From the NCBI RefSeq assembly GCF_006538885.1, contig NZ_BJLY01000005.1, positions 1 through 64,000 of the forward strand: a stretch of 64,000 nucleotides of DNA, written 5' to 3'. Every line of letters starts with the position of its first letter. The first letter of the stretch is position 1. Source of the stretch: Gluconobacter roseus NBRC 3990. Its GTDB lineage: Bacteria; Pseudomonadota; Alphaproteobacteria; Acetobacterales; Acetobacteraceae. Both the position numbers and the translations under genes were made by a program. Below are positions 25,524 through 34,985 of this stretch, piece after piece. Under the pieces are notes generated by a model. The model did no database searches, had not been told where the DNA came from, and saw nothing but the letters and a program-made list of their open reading frames with translations.

Positions 25524-26735
25524 ATGACTGATTTTTCTGCCGGATCCCGTGCGTATCTCATACGTATTCTGGCGTCTCCTGTATGGGGAGCTTCTGCTCT
25601 TCTGGTTGCGTCGCTCACGGGGCTTGTTCTGGCGAATTCACCATGGGCGTCAGCTTATGCTGGTCTGACGACATTTCCTTTGCGGCTTTCCTGGCTTGGA
25701 GCGGACGGTCCGGGGACAGTTGGTGCATGGGTGTCGAACGGGCTGATGAGCCTGTTCTTTTTGGTAGTTATTCTTGAGATCAGGAAAGAGATTGTCTCCG
25801 GGCATCTCTCGTCACTTCGCCGTATCGCCCTTCCGCTCATCGGGGCGCTGGGTGGGATGATCGTGCCTGCCCTGACATATTTGCTGGTAACATACGGGCA
25901 TCCGGAAGCGGTTCGGGGCTGGGCTGTTCCGGTTGCAACGGATGCTGCGTTCACGCTGCCGATCATTCTTGCCCTTGGCAGGCATGTGTCTCCGGGAGCC
26001 CGAGTCTGGTTGATGGCACTGGCTATTTTCGATGATGTTCTGGGGATTGTGGTGATTGCCCTGTTCTACGGGCACGCCCTGTATTGGCCGGCGATGGGGG
26101 CCGTCATGATCCTTACAGGAGCGCTGATCGGGGCGAACAGGGCCGGGATCGTGAGCCTGTGGAGTTATGGGAGCGGGGGCGTTCTGCTGTGGATTGCGCT
26201 GCTGTATTCCGGTCTGCATCCGACACTTGCCGGGGTTGTGACCGGGCTGTGTCTGCCTGCGGATGTGTCTGGACGAAATGTGGGAGACGCATCTCCGCTT
26301 GAGCGGGTGGCGGCTGGGCTGGGGCCTTTTGTGACCTGGGGTGTTCTGCCGCTGTTTGGGTTCATGAATGTGGGCGTGTCGCTGACGGGTTTCCGTCAGG
26401 AAATGATGCTGAAGGCTGTTCCGCTGGGGATCATGGCAGGGCTTGTGATCGGCAAGCCGCTGGGCGTTTTTGGTGCGACATGTATCGCGACAAAGCTGAA
26501 AATTGCCGATTTGCCGGTCGCAACATCCATGAGGATGGTTTTTGGTCTGTCGCTGCTTTGCGGGATCGGATTTACGATCAGTCTGTTTATTGCCGGGCTG
26601 GCTTTTTCTGCGCCGGACCTCGCATCTTCCGCCAGGCTGGGCATCTTTGCCAGCTCTGTCTTTTCTGCGCTGATTGGCTGGCTGTGGCTGCGGTTTTCCA
26701 TGAACTATGCGTCATTCGGGTCCACGACAGGGTGA
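25524..26735 (+). CDS. nhaA: Na+/H+ antiporter NhaA
   Basis: The inner-membrane antiporter (403 residues from ATG 25524; upstream in-frame starts at 25491 and 25497 are possible) exchanges internal Na+ for external protons. Family signatures are present: PVATDAAFTLPIILALG with the conserved TD pair and LAIFDDVLGIVVIALFY with the ion-binding DD pair, plus about twelve hydrophobic helices. AAGGCGG precedes the chosen start. It follows the LysR gene on the same strand but has no obvious functional link. Confidence 0.93.
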   Translation: MTDFSAGSRAYLIRILASPVWGASALLVASLTGLVLANSPWASAYAGLTTFPLRLSWLGADGPGTVGAWVSNGLMSLFFLVVILEIRKEIVSGHLSSLRRIALPLIGALGGMIVPALTYLLVTYGHPEAVRGWAVPVATDAAFTLPIILALGRHVSPGARVWLMALAIFDDVLGIVVIALFYGHALYWPAMGAVMILTGALIGANRAGIVSLWSYGSGGVLLWIALLYSGLHPTLAGVVTGLCLPADVSGRNVGDASPLERVAAGLGPFVTWGVLPLFGFMNVGVSLTGFRQEMMLKAVPLGIMAGLVIGKPLGVFGATCIATKLKIADLPVATSMRMVFGLSLLCGIGFTISLFIAGLAFSAPDLASSARLGIFASSVFSALIGWLWLRFSMNYASFGSTTG

Positions 26736-26824
26736 GTTGAGGCAACACTTGTCGGCTTCGGCGGTTGATCATGGCAGAGGTGCTGACCCCTGAAAGCGCC
26801 AGAACTCTTTTGGAGTACTGTTTC

Positions 26825-27685
26825 ATGCCTGATCATATTCTTCCGCAATCACAGGATCACCAGCCCGGCCTAGAAGGACTGATGAAGCCCAAGGCTATTC
26901 ATATCCGGCCTGATTATCGCGGAAGCGGTAAGCTTGTGGGAAAGAAGGCCCTGATCAGTGGGGGCGATAGCGGGATCGGGCGTGCTGCGGCTATCCATTT
27001 CGCCCGTGAAGGTGCGGATGTGGCGATCCTCTATCTGGAAGAGCATGAGGATGCACAGGAGACCGTTCGTCTTATTGAGAAGGAAGGGCGCAAGGGGCTG
27101 GCTATTGCCGGTGACGTCTCTTCCAGTCAGGTTTGCAATGATGCCGTAGCACGCACGGTGGATGAGCTGGGCGGTCTCGATATTCTCGTCAACAATGCTG
27201 GTGTGCAGATCGTCGAGGAAGACATCGAAGCCATCTCTGATGAGGAATGGCAGAGCCACATGGACACCAATATCAACGGCTATTTCTATCTTGTCCGGGC
27301 GGCACTGACGCATCTGAAGAAAGGCAGCGCCATCGTCAATACGTCTTCCATCAATGCATTTGCGGGGAACAAGGCGCTTCTGGCCTATTCCACGACCAAG
27401 GCGGCAGAGATGGGCATGACGCGCGCACTGGCGCTTCAGCTGGTGTCAAAGGGCATCCGGGTGAATGCCGTGGCGCCGGGGCCGGTCTGGACACCGCTTC
27501 AGCCGGCGAGCTGGGGTGTGGTTGATCCGCAGTCCGTAGCCGATCTGGGCAAGGATACGCCGATGGGACGCTGTGGTGATCCGGCCGAGCTGGGTCCGGC
27601 CTATGTTTATCTGGCGAGCGAGGATGCGTCCTTCGTGACGGGACAGACGCTGCATGTGAATGGCGGCATGATTATCAACGGCTGA
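26825..27685 (+). CDS. Short-chain dehydrogenase/reductase (YhdF/YdaD-like)
   Basis: This 286-residue SDR oxidoreductase has an N-terminal extension (PDHILPQSQDHQPGLEGLM) typical of the general-stress glucose/ribitol dehydrogenase subgroup. It also has the NAD(P) motif SGGDSGIGRAAA, NNAGV, the catalytic serine in NTSSIN and Y-x3-K in YSTTKAAE, and it ends with a family-typical GGMIING. ATG 26825 has GGAG ten bases upstream. The substrate is unknown. Confidence 0.9.
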   Translation: MPDHILPQSQDHQPGLEGLMKPKAIHIRPDYRGSGKLVGKKALISGGDSGIGRAAAIHFAREGADVAILYLEEHEDAQETVRLIEKEGRKGLAIAGDVSSSQVCNDAVARTVDELGGLDILVNNAGVQIVEEDIEAISDEEWQSHMDTNINGYFYLVRAALTHLKKGSAIVNTSSINAFAGNKALLAYSTTKAAEMGMTRALALQLVSKGIRVNAVAPGPVWTPLQPASWGVVDPQSVADLGKDTPMGRCGDPAELGPAYVYLASEDASFVTGQTLHVNGGMIING

Positions 27686-27698
27686 GGATGTTTTTTTG

Positions 27699-27730
27699 CG
27701 CCTCTTCCGGACGGTTCACCGGAAGAGGCG
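27699..27730. other. Inverted repeat between convergent genes
   Basis: A 12-bp perfect stem (CGCCTCTTCCGG at 27699-27710 with 27719-27730) and 8-nt loop lie between the SDR gene and the molybdenum oxidase gene. The T-run lies at 27691-27697, upstream of the stem when read on the plus strand, so it does not form a U-tail for either strand. Confidence 0.5.
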
Positions 27731-27736
27731 TATAGA

Positions 27737-29983
27737 TCAGTTTCCGGGTGTAATGGGCAGGCTGCGGTGGCGCTGGCCTGTGGCATGGAAGATGGCATTG
27801 GCGATGGCGGCGGCTGTTCCGCACATCCCAATTTCGCCTACGCCCTTGACCCCGAGCGGGCTGACTTCCCGGTCTTTTTCCTCGACGAAGAGGACGTCCA
27901 TGTCCGGAATGTCGGCATGGGCCGGGATGTGATACTCAGCGAAATTGTGGTTCATGAAGCGGCCGACGCGTTCGTCCATCAGGGACTCTTCGTGAAGTGC
28001 CATGCCTGTGGCCATCACCATGGCGCCCCGGACCTGACTGGCTGCGGTCTTGGGGTTCATGATGCGACCAGCTGCGACAGCATTGACCAGCCGTGTCACG
28101 CGGACGATGCCGAGTTCTTCATCCACGCGGACCTCGCAGAAGACCGCGCTGTGGGTGAAGCGGGCTTTTCTCATCTGGCTGATGGTGCCGCGCAGGCCTG
28201 GCTTTGCGGTTTCTTCGACTTCAAGCCTGTCCTGACCTGTCAGGGACAGGGCTTCGGAGAGGGACAGTCTGAGATTTTCGTCTGCGTCCTTATCCTGAAG
28301 AAATCCGTCCTGTAGCACTGTGGTATTGTTCGACAGTCCTGCCGTCAGCCAGGCGGAAATGTTTCCGCTTTTGCCCAATGTCTTGAACAGCTTTTCGCGC
28401 AGGCTTTGGCAGGCGAGCCAGACGGCGGCGCCTGCGGAGGCGGCTGTCCATGAGCCGCCTTCCGTCGGGCATTCGGGAAGGGTTGAATCGCCCAGTTCGA
28501 TATCGATCATTTCGATGGGGATGCCGAAGGCTTCCGAGGCGGTCTGGGCCAGAATTGTGTAGGTTCCGGTCCCGATGTCCGAGGCGGCGGTTGCGATATG
28601 CAGGCGTCCGTCTGCTATCAGGGTGGCGCGGGCTGAGGTGGGGGAGAACATTGCGTCCCAGATGCCTGTCGCCATGCCCCAGCCGATCAGCTCTTTGCCG
28701 TCACGCATGCTTTTCGGGGCAATCGGGCGGTTGTACCAGCCGAAACGTTCTGCGCCCTCATGCATGGCCTCTTTCAGCGCCTTGCTGGTCAAGGGCATGT
28801 CATGCATGGCGTCAATGTCGGAATAGTTGTGCAGGCGAAAGGCCAGCGGGTCCATGTTGCAGGCATAGGCCATTTCATCGACGGCCATTTCAAAGAGATT
28901 GACGCCCGTGGCGGCACCGGGAGCACGCATGTCGCTGGAAGTATAGGTGTCACGCGGGGCGACTTTGTAATCGGCCGTGGCGTTAGGGCATTTGTAGTTG
29001 ATCAGGCCCCAGATCACGAGATTTTCCATGTTGTGCTCAAAGCGCGACGTGTCCGTTACGCCATCGACGATCATGGACTGCAACGTGCCGTCCGGCTGGG
29101 CGCCGAGGGCGATGTTCATGACGGCTTCCGGACGGAAAACATGGGTGAACATCTGCTGGCGTGTCAGAGTGATCCGGACCGAGCGCTTGAGCATTTTTGC
29201 GCCCAGTGCTGCGAGAAAGACGTTGTGCTGGGCACGCAGGCCGGAGCCGAACGCCCCGCCGACATAGGGATTGCGTACGCGGACCTGATCTTTTGAAAGG
29301 GACAGGGCGCTTGTCAGATAGGCCTGTACAGCCTGCGGACCCTGTGTCTTGTCCCAGACCGTGAAGGTTCCGTCATCCTCGGCGATGACGGTGGTTGCGT
29401 GCATCTCCATAGGGTTGTGATGCTCGGGGGCCAAATGATAGCGCCCTTCGATTTTGATCGGGCTGAGGGCATAGGCCTCGGCGGCGTTTCCGCGTGATTT
29501 GGGCGGCACGTAATTGCTGCGGGTTTTGCTTGGCATGTATTTCTGGTGCAGGGATGCTTCGAAATCCGCGTTATGCGGCCAGCGTTCGTAATCCACTTCA
29601 AGAAGCATGGCGGCTTCACGGGCGGCTTCGAATGTCTCTGCAAGGACGACGGCAACGGGTTGGCCGTTGAAGCTGATTTCCGCGTCATGGAGTGGTCTGT
29701 AGGGAGAGCCGGGAACGCCCAGACCATCCATGTAGGATTTTTCAAAAAGCGCGCTGTGGGGGCGGTTGAGATGCGTCATGATCTCCACCACGCCCGGCAC
29801 CGCGCGGGCGGCCTCGTCCCGGATTGTCTCGATCCGGCCACGGGCGATGGGGCTGTTGACGATGAAGCCGTATAGCATGCCTGCAGGATGGGGCTCGGCG
29901 GCGTATCGGGCCTGTCCTGTCACTTTGGCGAGGCCGTCGATCCGGGAGACGGGCTGTCCGATTTTTGCTGAATGGAGGGTCAT
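27737..29983 (-). CDS. Molybdenum cofactor-binding subunit of aldehyde oxidase (PaoC/YagR-like)
   Basis: This 748-residue xanthine-oxidase-family large subunit binds the molybdopterin cofactor. It starts with IGQPVSRIDGLAKVTGQARY, carries GGAFGSGLRAQHNVF and AGAATGVNLFEMAVDEMA-like contact regions, and has the catalytic glutamate in GVKGVGEIGMCGTAAA near the C-terminus. With the FAD and Fe-S genes it forms a PaoABC-type oxidase that oxidises aldehydes to acids. It lies 12 bp after the FAD gene and is the last gene of a three-gene operon. Confidence 0.9.
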   Translation of the reverse strand: MTLHSAKIGQPVSRIDGLAKVTGQARYAAEPHPAGMLYGFIVNSPIARGRIETIRDEAARAVPGVVEIMTHLNRPHSALFEKSYMDGLGVPGSPYRPLHDAEISFNGQPVAVVLAETFEAAREAAMLLEVDYERWPHNADFEASLHQKYMPSKTRSNYVPPKSRGNAAEAYALSPIKIEGRYHLAPEHHNPMEMHATTVIAEDDGTFTVWDKTQGPQAVQAYLTSALSLSKDQVRVRNPYVGGAFGSGLRAQHNVFLAALGAKMLKRSVRITLTRQQMFTHVFRPEAVMNIALGAQPDGTLQSMIVDGVTDTSRFEHNMENLVIWGLINYKCPNATADYKVAPRDTYTSSDMRAPGAATGVNLFEMAVDEMAYACNMDPLAFRLHNYSDIDAMHDMPLTSKALKEAMHEGAERFGWYNRPIAPKSMRDGKELIGWGMATGIWDAMFSPTSARATLIADGRLHIATAASDIGTGTYTILAQTASEAFGIPIEMIDIELGDSTLPECPTEGGSWTAASAGAAVWLACQSLREKLFKTLGKSGNISAWLTAGLSNNTTVLQDGFLQDKDADENLRLSLSEALSLTGQDRLEVEETAKPGLRGTISQMRKARFTHSAVFCEVRVDEELGIVRVTRLVNAVAAGRIMNPKTAASQVRGAMVMATGMALHEESLMDERVGRFMNHNFAEYHIPAHADIPDMDVLFVEEKDREVSPLGVKGVGEIGMCGTAAAIANAIFHATGQRHRSLPITPGN

Positions 29984-29995
29984 ACCCGGTTTCTT

Positions 29996-31003
29996 TCAGA
30001 AAATGGTCTTTTGCGTCTGGGACTGGGGCGTGCCTGCGGCGGCTTGCGACAGGGCGCGGATGATTACGCGGGGGGCCAGCTTCAGCTTTGCGGCGTTGTC
30101 GCGGTCAGTGACGGCACCTTGCAGCAGGCATTCGGCAGCGTCGCGGAACAGGGAAGGGGACGGCGTTTTTCCCTCAAGGAGGGCTTCGGCCTCTGGGACG
30201 CACCAGGGTTTCGTGCCAACGCCGCCCATGGCGATGCAGGCCTTTCCGATCGTGTTGTTTTCCATCTGCAGACCTGCTGCGACGGATACAATCGCGAAGG
30301 CGAAAGACAGGCGGTCGCGGATCTTGAGGTAGGTGTGATGGGAGCCGAAGCTGAGCGGCGGCAGGTCGATGGATGTGACGATTTCACCGGTACGCAGGAT
30401 GTTGTCCTGCCAGGGTGTGTCTTCCGGGAGGCGGTGATAGTCGCGCAGGGGGACGGAGCGCTCGCCTTCGGGGCCTGTGAGGTGCACTGTCGCATTCAGG
30501 GCTGCGAGGGCCACGCACATATCGGATGGGAATGTCGCGATACAGGCATCGCTGGTCCCGAGGATGGCCATGATCCGGTTGCGTCCGCCTTTTGCGGAAC
30601 ACCCCGTACCGGGGGAGCGCTTGTTGCAGGCCATGTCCGGATCATAAAAATAGTGACAACGGGTGCGTTGGTTCAGGTTCCCACCATTGGTGGCCCTGTT
30701 GCGAATCTGGGGGCTGGCACCGGCGAGGATGGCGGAGGCCAGAAGGGGATAGCGCTCGGTGACGAGGGGATGGGCCGCCGTGTCGGCATTGGTGGCGAGG
30801 GCACCGAGGCGCAGGCCCCCATCAGGGCGTTCCTCGATCTGGCTCATGGACAGGGCACTGAGATCGACGACATGTTCGGGCCGTTCGACGTCCGATTTCA
30901 TCAGATCAATGAGATTGGTGCCGCCGGCGAGATAGCGTGTGTGGTCCGGAGTGTGGCAGGCGGTGTCGAGCGTGTCGGGGCGGGAATAGGAGAACTGTCT
31001 CAT
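29996..31003 (-). CDS. FAD-binding subunit of aldehyde oxidase (PaoB/YagS-like)
   Basis: The 335-residue protein has the FAD motif YLAGGTNLIDLMK near residue 28 and NRATNGGNLNQRTRC, followed by closely spaced cysteines (RCHYFYDPDMACNKRSPGTGC). This extra [4Fe-4S] insertion is the mark of the PaoB branch. A C-terminal CO-dehydrogenase-flavoprotein-like domain completes it. The start overlaps the stop of the Fe-S subunit (ATGA). It transfers electrons from the Fe-S clusters and molybdenum centre to its acceptor. Confidence 0.9.
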   Translation of the reverse strand: MRQFSYSRPDTLDTACHTPDHTRYLAGGTNLIDLMKSDVERPEHVVDLSALSMSQIEERPDGGLRLGALATNADTAAHPLVTERYPLLASAILAGASPQIRNRATNGGNLNQRTRCHYFYDPDMACNKRSPGTGCSAKGGRNRIMAILGTSDACIATFPSDMCVALAALNATVHLTGPEGERSVPLRDYHRLPEDTPWQDNILRTGEIVTSIDLPPLSFGSHHTYLKIRDRLSFAFAIVSVAAGLQMENNTIGKACIAMGGVGTKPWCVPEAEALLEGKTPSPSLFRDAAECLLQGAVTDRDNAAKLKLAPRVIIRALSQAAAGTPQSQTQKTIF

Positions 31004-31506
31004 GCGGCTTCTCCCGCCCGGTCCTGCTGTTGCTGGGCAATGACCTGTTCGATGGCATCAAGAATGCCGTTATAGGCGCCACACCGACAGAGATTGCCGC
31101 TCATGAATTCGCGGATTTCCTCGCGGGTATGAACGTGTCCTTCTTCCATAAGCGCTACCGCTGACATGATCTGGCCCGGTGTGCAGTATCCGCATTGAAA
31201 GGCGTCCTGGTCGAGAAAGGCCTGTTGCATGGGATGCATCTGTCCGTCCCGGCTCAGGCCCTCGATCGTCGTAACCTCGGCATCGGGGATCGAGACGGCC
31301 AGAATCAGGCAGCTTTTGACACGCTTGCCATTGACGAGAACGGTACAGGCGCCGCACTGCCCGTGATCGCATCCCTTCTTCGTTCCGGTGAGGTCCAGAC
31401 GTTCCCGGAGCAGGTCTAGCAGGGTCACGCTGGGGGGAATATCGATGGTGCAGGGCTCTCCATTGATCCGGAGGCGACAGGGGCTGGTGACGGACACATC
31501 AGTCAT
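31000..31506 (-). CDS. [2Fe-2S] subunit of aldehyde oxidase (PaoA/YagT-like)
   Basis: This 168-residue protein has the ferredoxin cluster CDHGQCGACTVL with a further cysteine at KSCL and the second cluster in QCGYCTPGQ and LCRCGAYNG. It matches the two-cluster small subunit of xanthine-oxidase-type enzymes. ATG 31506 is chosen because the domain starts a few residues later. The frame stays open to 31665 but that part has no twin-arginine signal, unlike the exported E. coli PaoA, so the enzyme is predicted to be cytoplasmic. It heads the leftward operon. Confidence 0.88.
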   Translation of the reverse strand: MTDVSVTSPCRLRINGEPCTIDIPPSVTLLDLLRERLDLTGTKKGCDHGQCGACTVLVNGKRVKSCLILAVSIPDAEVTTIEGLSRDGQMHPMQQAFLDQDAFQCGYCTPGQIMSAVALMEEGHVHTREEIREFMSGNLCRCGAYNGILDAIEQVIAQQQQDRAGEAA

Positions 31507-31761
31507 TGGAAATTCGCTCCGTTCAGCGTCATTTTTGCAGGTATGTCGAAGTGTAAGAGCAGTGGTGGCGGCAAGTTTCATGCTGCTCCCGATAATTCGG
31601 GGACACGGAAGAATTGTCAGGCTGAAGAACCGGGCGGCGACTGGGGGTGGGGGCTGAAAAAGCATTTTTCTTTCAGCAGCTTCGTAACGTGACCGGGATC
31701 TGGCCGTTTAATATCGAAGCGGCCGGGTTTCAGTACCTGCGCGGCGTGTCAGAAAATCTTG
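31507..31761. promoter_or_regulatory. Divergent region between aldehyde oxidase operon and MFS gene
   Basis: The 255-bp region has no supported gene. It contains the inverted repeat GCTGAAA/TTTCAGC (31653-31659 and 31671-31677, 11-nt spacer), a possible regulator site. No clear promoter could be assigned by eye. Confidence 0.35.
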
Positions 31762-32997
31762 ATGGGAACCAGTGTGACGGAAAACAGAGCGCAGACCCGA
31801 CACCGGAAGGATGATCTTTCCCTCGACGGACTGAGCTTTCTTCTTGCGGATGTTCAGGACAATCTCGGGAACTTCCTGACCGCTTTCCTGACGATACAGA
31901 ACTGGCCTTCCAGCCGGATCGGGGCCGCCATTGCTGCGGGTGGGCTGGGGGCCGTTCTGGCGCGTTTCATAGGGGGATGGGCGCTGGATATCATTGCCCG
32001 TCGCCGCCTGATGCTGGCCCTGTGCTGTGTTGTGACGTTCGTGTCCGTTGCGATGATGGCCTGGGTGCCGCTGTTCTATCCCATTGTTGTGGCGCATTTT
32101 ATTGCAGGCGGGGCTGGGGCGCTGTTCACGCCCATTCTGGCCGCTATCAGTCATCATACGGCAGGGGCCAGGGGTTATATCGAACGGATGGGCCGTAATG
32201 AGTCCTTCAACCATCTGGGGAATGCGTCTTCCGGTTTTCTGATGAGTCTTCTCGGGCGCATAATGGGGCCGGTGGCGCCGTTATGGGGCGTGGGAGGACT
32301 TGCGGCGGTCAGTCTTCTGCTGGTTGGTGGGTTTTCGTCGCAGGCTGATGAACCTTCGGGCCAATCGCGGGAAGCGGGTTCTGTGCGTGAGACGCTGCAT
32401 GCCGTTGTGAGTCTGCTGTCTGAGCCGCGACTGGCCGTTTTTCTGGTGACGTATCTGCTGTTCAATGTGGCCAATGGTGCGGTTGTTCCGCTCATGATTG
32501 AGCGTTACGCCTTTTACCATCTGGGTAATCCGGCAGATGTGACGGCCATCTGCATTGTCGTGGCGCAGATAACCATGGCGCCTGTTGCGTTCATCGTGGG
32601 TAGGAAGGCACCGCAATGGCCTCGCAAGCCGCTTTTCGTTCTTGCGCTCGCTTTGCAGCCTGTTCGTGACGGGTTGGTTATTCTGAGTGCGGGCTGGCCG
32701 ACGCTGGCGCTTGTGCAGATTCTGGACGGGTTGTCCTCGGGCATCATTCTGGTGCTGTTTTACGCCATTCTCTCCGATATTGCTTCGGGAAGCGGGCGGC
32801 GCAATCTGCTGATCGGCCTGGGGCTGGCGCTCGGGACCATCGGGGCGCTTCTGTCCAATCTTGCGGGCGGTGCGCTGGCATCGGCTTATGGCTTCAGCAC
32901 GACCTTCACGATCCTTGGCCTGACGGGGGCGGCTGTGGCCTGTCTGTTTGCCTGGGGGATGCCGGAAACCCATCCCAACGGTTCTGATCCAGCCTGA
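31762..32997 (+). CDS. Major facilitator superfamily transporter
   Basis: The 411-residue inner-membrane protein has about twelve hydrophobic helices and the MFS loop 2-3 motif GGWALDIIARRRLML. Substrate is not evident from sequence. ATG 31762 is used; a TTG three bases earlier extends it by one residue and neither has a strong ribosome-binding site. It is divergent from the aldehyde-oxidase operon but no specific link can be shown. Confidence 0.85.
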   Translation: MGTSVTENRAQTRHRKDDLSLDGLSFLLADVQDNLGNFLTAFLTIQNWPSSRIGAAIAAGGLGAVLARFIGGWALDIIARRRLMLALCCVVTFVSVAMMAWVPLFYPIVVAHFIAGGAGALFTPILAAISHHTAGARGYIERMGRNESFNHLGNASSGFLMSLLGRIMGPVAPLWGVGGLAAVSLLLVGGFSSQADEPSGQSREAGSVRETLHAVVSLLSEPRLAVFLVTYLLFNVANGAVVPLMIERYAFYHLGNPADVTAICIVVAQITMAPVAFIVGRKAPQWPRKPLFVLALALQPVRDGLVILSAGWPTLALVQILDGLSSGIILVLFYAILSDIASGSGRRNLLIGLGLALGTIGALLSNLAGGALASAYGFSTTFTILGLTGAAVACLFAWGMPETHPNGSDPA

Positions 32998-33117
32998 TTT
33001 GATGCGTTCCGGGTTGCCTGCCCTCGAAAGAGTGACTGGGGGACGGAGTTTGACTGCGCATCCCTGACTGCTTGCCAGACGTTGCGTGTGCTGGCTGGCG
33101 CGGAAGGATGCTCGGGC

Positions 33118-34257
33118 ATGTTGAATTCAGGTCGGGAGATCTCCTGCGAAGGCCTTGCCGTGTTTCAGGACAGGCTCCAACGCCTGTTTATGGAGTGGAA
33201 GGCCAGGCCGTTCAAATCTTCGGAAGATGTCTTTCCTGAGGACCTGCTCGCTTCTCTAAGGAAAATCGGTGCACTGGATGCGTTGCTTCCTTTCGAAGAC
33301 GGGGGGCTTGGTGTGGCCAGTTCTCCGGAAGGACGTGGCGCGCTCCTGACCCTGCTGCGACGGACCGGGTATCTCAGCCTTTCTCTTGGCCGGTGCTTTG
33401 AGGGGCATGTGAATGTCATTCGCCTTGTTGCGCTGTATGGCAGTGCAGATCAGCGCAGGAGGTTGGCCCGGACGCTTAAAAGCGGCGTTCTGGCGGGGAT
33501 ATGGGTGACGGATGGCGATCCCCCTGTGACGATCCAGAAGGAAAGCAGCGGCTACAGGCTGTCCGGTATCAAGGGGTTTTCCAGTGGTGTCAGTCAGGTT
33601 GGACTGGCGCTGATCACGGCGACGACCGTGGATGATACGTCAGTCATGGTTCTTGCTCCGACGACCGATCCCAGTCGCAGGCGACCCGGTCCGGGAAAGC
33701 TGACAGGGATGCAGGCGAGCGGGACCGGTGCTTATGATTTCACTGATCTGCATGTTTCAGCCGGGGATGTTCTCGGATCGGCAGGAGATTATCTGCGACA
33801 ACCCGAGTTTTCTGCCGGAGCCTGGCGCGGATCGGCTGTTGCTCTCGGGGCCATGGATCGGCTGGTTGATCTGTTGAGGCAGGAGCTTGTGGCGCGGGGG
33901 CGGGCGGATAATCCGCATCAGCTGTGTCGCATTGGAGAGGCGCTGATCCTGCAGAAAACGGCGGCGCTCTGGACCGGTCAGGCCGCTCAGGCGGCGTATG
34001 GGGGGGCGGAGGTGAGTCCGGAAGAGATCACGGCGACCGTCAATCTTGCGCGACTGGCGGTTGAACGGGCTGCTCTGGAGTTGATTACGCTTGTGCAGAG
34101 GGGGCTGGGACTTTCTTCCTTCGTAAAAGGAAGGGCTGTCGAACAGGTCATGCGGGATCTGGCGACCTATCTGAGGCAGCCGGCGCCGGATGAAGCACTG
34201 ACTGACGCGGCGGGCTGGTTTGTCAGCCATGACTGGCCGGAGGATGTCGTCGCATGA
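33118..34257 (+). CDS. Acyl-CoA dehydrogenase-like flavoprotein
   Basis: This 379-residue protein resembles acyl-CoA dehydrogenases over its length: an N-terminal helical part, a middle beta region (GIWVTDGDPPVTIQKESSGY and IKGFSSGVSQVG) and a C-terminal helical bundle. The usual catalytic glutamate region is not clear to me, so its reaction is uncertain. ATG 33118 follows GGAAGGA with 9-bp spacing. Its stop overlaps the PIG-L deacetylase start (ATGA), and these two with the methyltransferase form a tightly coupled operon of unknown product. Confidence 0.75.
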   Translation: MLNSGREISCEGLAVFQDRLQRLFMEWKARPFKSSEDVFPEDLLASLRKIGALDALLPFEDGGLGVASSPEGRGALLTLLRRTGYLSLSLGRCFEGHVNVIRLVALYGSADQRRRLARTLKSGVLAGIWVTDGDPPVTIQKESSGYRLSGIKGFSSGVSQVGLALITATTVDDTSVMVLAPTTDPSRRRPGPGKLTGMQASGTGAYDFTDLHVSAGDVLGSAGDYLRQPEFSAGAWRGSAVALGAMDRLVDLLRQELVARGRADNPHQLCRIGEALILQKTAALWTGQAAQAAYGGAEVSPEEITATVNLARLAVERAALELITLVQRGLGLSSFVKGRAVEQVMRDLATYLRQPAPDEALTDAAGWFVSHDWPEDVVA

Positions 34258-34985
34258 AAATCGAAGAGATGCTGCGGTATTTTTCCAGTTTTCCCTTCGC
34301 GTCTCTGGATGAGATTGCGCCCGGCACATCTCTTGTACTCTCACCGCATCCGGATGATGAAAGTCTGGGATGTGGGGGCTTTATTGCCAGCGCTGTCAGC
34401 GAAGGACGGCCGCCGGTGGTGGTGATTGTTTCCGATGGCTCAGCGTCTCATCCCGGGTCCGTGTCCTGGCCACCGCAGCGGCTGGCGCAGTGTCGGCAGG
34501 AGGAGAGCCGGGATGCTGTGTCTGTGCTGGGTCTGCCTTCCGACCGGTTGCTGTTTCTAGGGTTTCGGGACACGGCGGTGCCAAGCGAAGGCAAGATGCT
34601 GGACGGTGCCTTGCAGCAGTTGGCCGGGATTGTCCGGCGTTATGACTGCAGCACGGTTCTTGTTCCCTGGCGGTATGATCCGCACTGCGATCACGAAGCT
34701 GTCTGGGTCATGGGGCAGAAACTGAAAGCTCTTCTGCCGGATCTCAGGATACTGGCTTATCCGGTCTGGGGCCTGACACTTCCGCCTGATATGGAAATTG
34801 ATGAGCCGGTCCCGACGGGATGGCGTCTTGATGTGCGGGATTTTCTCGACAGGAAGCGGGACGCTGTTGACGCGCATCGGAGCCAGAGAGGTCTGGTTGT
34901 GGAGGACGATCCGGAAGGTTTTGTCCTGCCGGAGCATCTTCTGGGAAAAATCATCCAGCCTTATGAAATCTTTATCGCATCATGA
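34254..34985 (+). CDS. PIG-L/LmbE-family deacetylase
   Basis: The 243-residue zinc-dependent hydrolase has the family motif SPHPDDESLGCGG (around residue 27-39) and a later HCDHEAVW histidine motif. Relatives remove the N-acetyl group from GlcNAc-containing lipids, thiols and antibiotics. It starts inside the end of the acyl-CoA dehydrogenase-like gene and ends inside the methyltransferase start (both ATGA), so the three proteins act together in an unidentified pathway, perhaps on a GlcNAc-containing intermediate. Confidence 0.85.
   Translation: MKIEEMLRYFSSFPFASLDEIAPGTSLVLSPHPDDESLGCGGFIASAVSEGRPPVVVIVSDGSASHPGSVSWPPQRLAQCRQEESRDAVSVLGLPSDRLLFLGFRDTAVPSEGKMLDGALQQLAGIVRRYDCSTVLVPWRYDPHCDHEAVWVMGQKLKALLPDLRILAYPVWGLTLPPDMEIDEPVPTGWRLDVRDFLDRKRDAVDAHRSQRGLVVEDDPEGFVLPEHLLGKIIQPYEIFIAS

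Noticed and set aside
27691-27730. Intrinsic terminator after the SDR gene
   Set aside because: A good stem is present, but the T-run is on the 5' side for the plus strand and becomes an A-run for the minus strand. It is kept only as an inverted repeat.
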